The notes under the pieces were generated by a model that saw nothing but the letters and a program-made list of their open reading frames with translations, had not been told where the DNA came from and made no database searches. DNA of 64,000 nucleotides, taken from Blepharisma japonicum (lineage: Eukaryota > Ciliophora > Heterotrichea > Heterotrichida > Blepharismidae). The DNA is taken from the NCBI GenBank assembly GCA_949751835.1, contig CATKHK010000026.1, positions 310,001-374,000 on the forward strand, written 5' to 3'. Position numbers and translations under genes: made by a program. Shown piece after piece: positions 63,164 through 64,000 of the stretch. Numbering within the stretch: position 1 is the first letter of the stretch; every line of letters starts with the position of its first letter.

Positions 63164-64000
63164 CTAGTCATTACAGAAAGTGCTATGCAACACCTCTTCA
63201 TCTAAATTATTGAACAATTGAGTTTGCAGCATTGCTTTAAGAAAATCATGGTCTCCTTCAGGGAATCTCTTATTAATTTGCCAAGCTAGCTTTTTCATAT
63301 CTTTATAATTATATATTTTCGTGATATCAATAATTTGTAGCCAATAATCCTTTATACATTCAGCAATCTCTATGCACGCCAATTTCTGATCTAATGAAGG
63401 TGTAAAACAAATTTCATTGGAATTTAAAGCTAAATACACGTTTTTTATTCTCTGTTTTAATTGTACTGCTTCAGGTATTTTTACATCTTGAATAATAGCC
63501 GTCCTTCCCCGTATACGTGAAGATGGGTTTGATTCATCTAAATAAACTCATATTAAATCTCCACGCGTTTTTGGCGGCTTTGTCATACCAGCTATAAGTG
63601 GGACTGGGGCATCTAATACATCAATTAAGCATTTCGGAAGAATTGGTATCATCAGATTTGGCCACCTGAATGGTCTCAGTAAAACCTGATAAGCCAAAAC
63701 ACAAGATGTTAACAACCCTAAATTTCCTGATACAAATACAACTGATTTTTCCTGAGCAATTGCAGATAAAATCCAAAAGAAATCGTTAAAGCTGAGCTTA
63801 GAAAACAATGGCGCACAAAACCACGGGACGTCAATAACACTTAAATCGTCTGGACATTTATATTTGAGCAGATCAAGTCTGTCCATATCAATTTCAATAT
63901 TTAGCATAGCCCCGATATTTTCTACTTCTGCATAGTTTTCTAAAACCTTGATTTCTCCTGGAGTAATAATTTCTTCCCCTATCAGGTGCATACTTTTATC
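63164..64000 (-). CDS. DENN-domain protein, 5' partial at window edge
   Basis: The frame is open to base 64000, so the N-terminus lies beyond the window. The visible 278 residues hold the central DENN lobe: EKSVVFVSGNLGLLTSCVLA, LLRPFRWPNLMIPILPKCLI, DVLDAPVPLIAGM, then a TGA read as Trp (GDLIWVYLDESN). The C-terminal part (LKQRIKNVYLAL, and FPEGDHDFLKAMLQTQLFNNL) fits the downstream dDENN helices. DENN proteins are guanine-nucleotide exchange factors for Rab GTPases in membrane traffic. Which Rab is not knowable here. Stop TAG at 63164-63166. Confidence 0.92.

Noticed and set aside
1-64000. Transposons, virus-like elements, tRNA or rRNA genes, telomeric repeats.
   Set aside because: I saw no transposase, integrase or reverse transcriptase frame, no cloverleaf with the usual T-loop sequence, and no telomeric tandem repeat.

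Overview
The window is 64 kb of very compact, AT-rich nuclear DNA from a ciliate, most probably a heterotrich close to Blepharisma. Two signals point there. First, TGA is read as tryptophan: about fifty in-frame TGA codons lie inside otherwise continuous, recognisable proteins, often exactly where the family has an invariant Trp, while every gene end I could define uses TAA or TAG. Second, the introns are tiny: five of 15 nt, one of 16 nt, and probable outliers of 17 and 19 nt. Under the standard code most large genes here look shattered; under the TGA=Trp code they become single genes. The window holds about 46 protein genes on both strands with gaps mostly of 15-300 bp. I see no transposon, virus-like element, tRNA, rRNA, CRISPR array or telomere.

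Layout. 0-9 kb: a 5'-partial unknown protein, ribosomal protein eL42 with two zinc ligands lost, a B-box/LRR protein, a coiled protein, an SR-protein kinase, and a 786-aa VHS/GAT/coiled-coil/AP-2-alpha-appendage adaptor. 9-21 kb: HPRT, UFM1 (its start codon is split by an intron), an E2 enzyme, a B-box-like protein, COQ8, two tandem ankyrin genes, a TMEM184-like membrane protein and a coiled-coil protein. 21-32 kb: PKA catalytic subunit, a double-CAP protein, a small acylated protein, PP2C phosphatase, two unknown basic proteins, tRNA exportin (XPOT), and a 3-hydroxyisobutyrate dehydrogenase-like enzyme. 32-40 kb: one 2,214-aa ubiquitin protease and a lysine-rich H1-like protein. 40-50 kb: an organellar helical-repeat protein, B9D2, an LRR protein, HINT, a RING/B-box protein, a CHID1 chitinase-like protein and Tectonic. 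50-64 kb: a MAP3K-type kinase, a PX-PH-C2-transmembrane protein, an isolated voltage-sensor-like protein, four coiled-coil, LRR or unknown proteins, and a 5'-partial DENN protein.

The genes do not form an operon; they are ordinary eukaryotic household, signalling, trafficking, ciliary and ubiquitin-family genes packed tightly. Two members of the ciliary transition-zone MKS module (B9D2 and Tectonic) lie 5 kb apart. The observations most worth following are the VHS to AP-2-alpha-appendage fusion, the UFM1 start codon that exists only after splicing, the CAGTAG tandem acceptor in the ankyrin gene, the eL42 lacking half its zinc site, and a three-stem structured element at 18688-18765.
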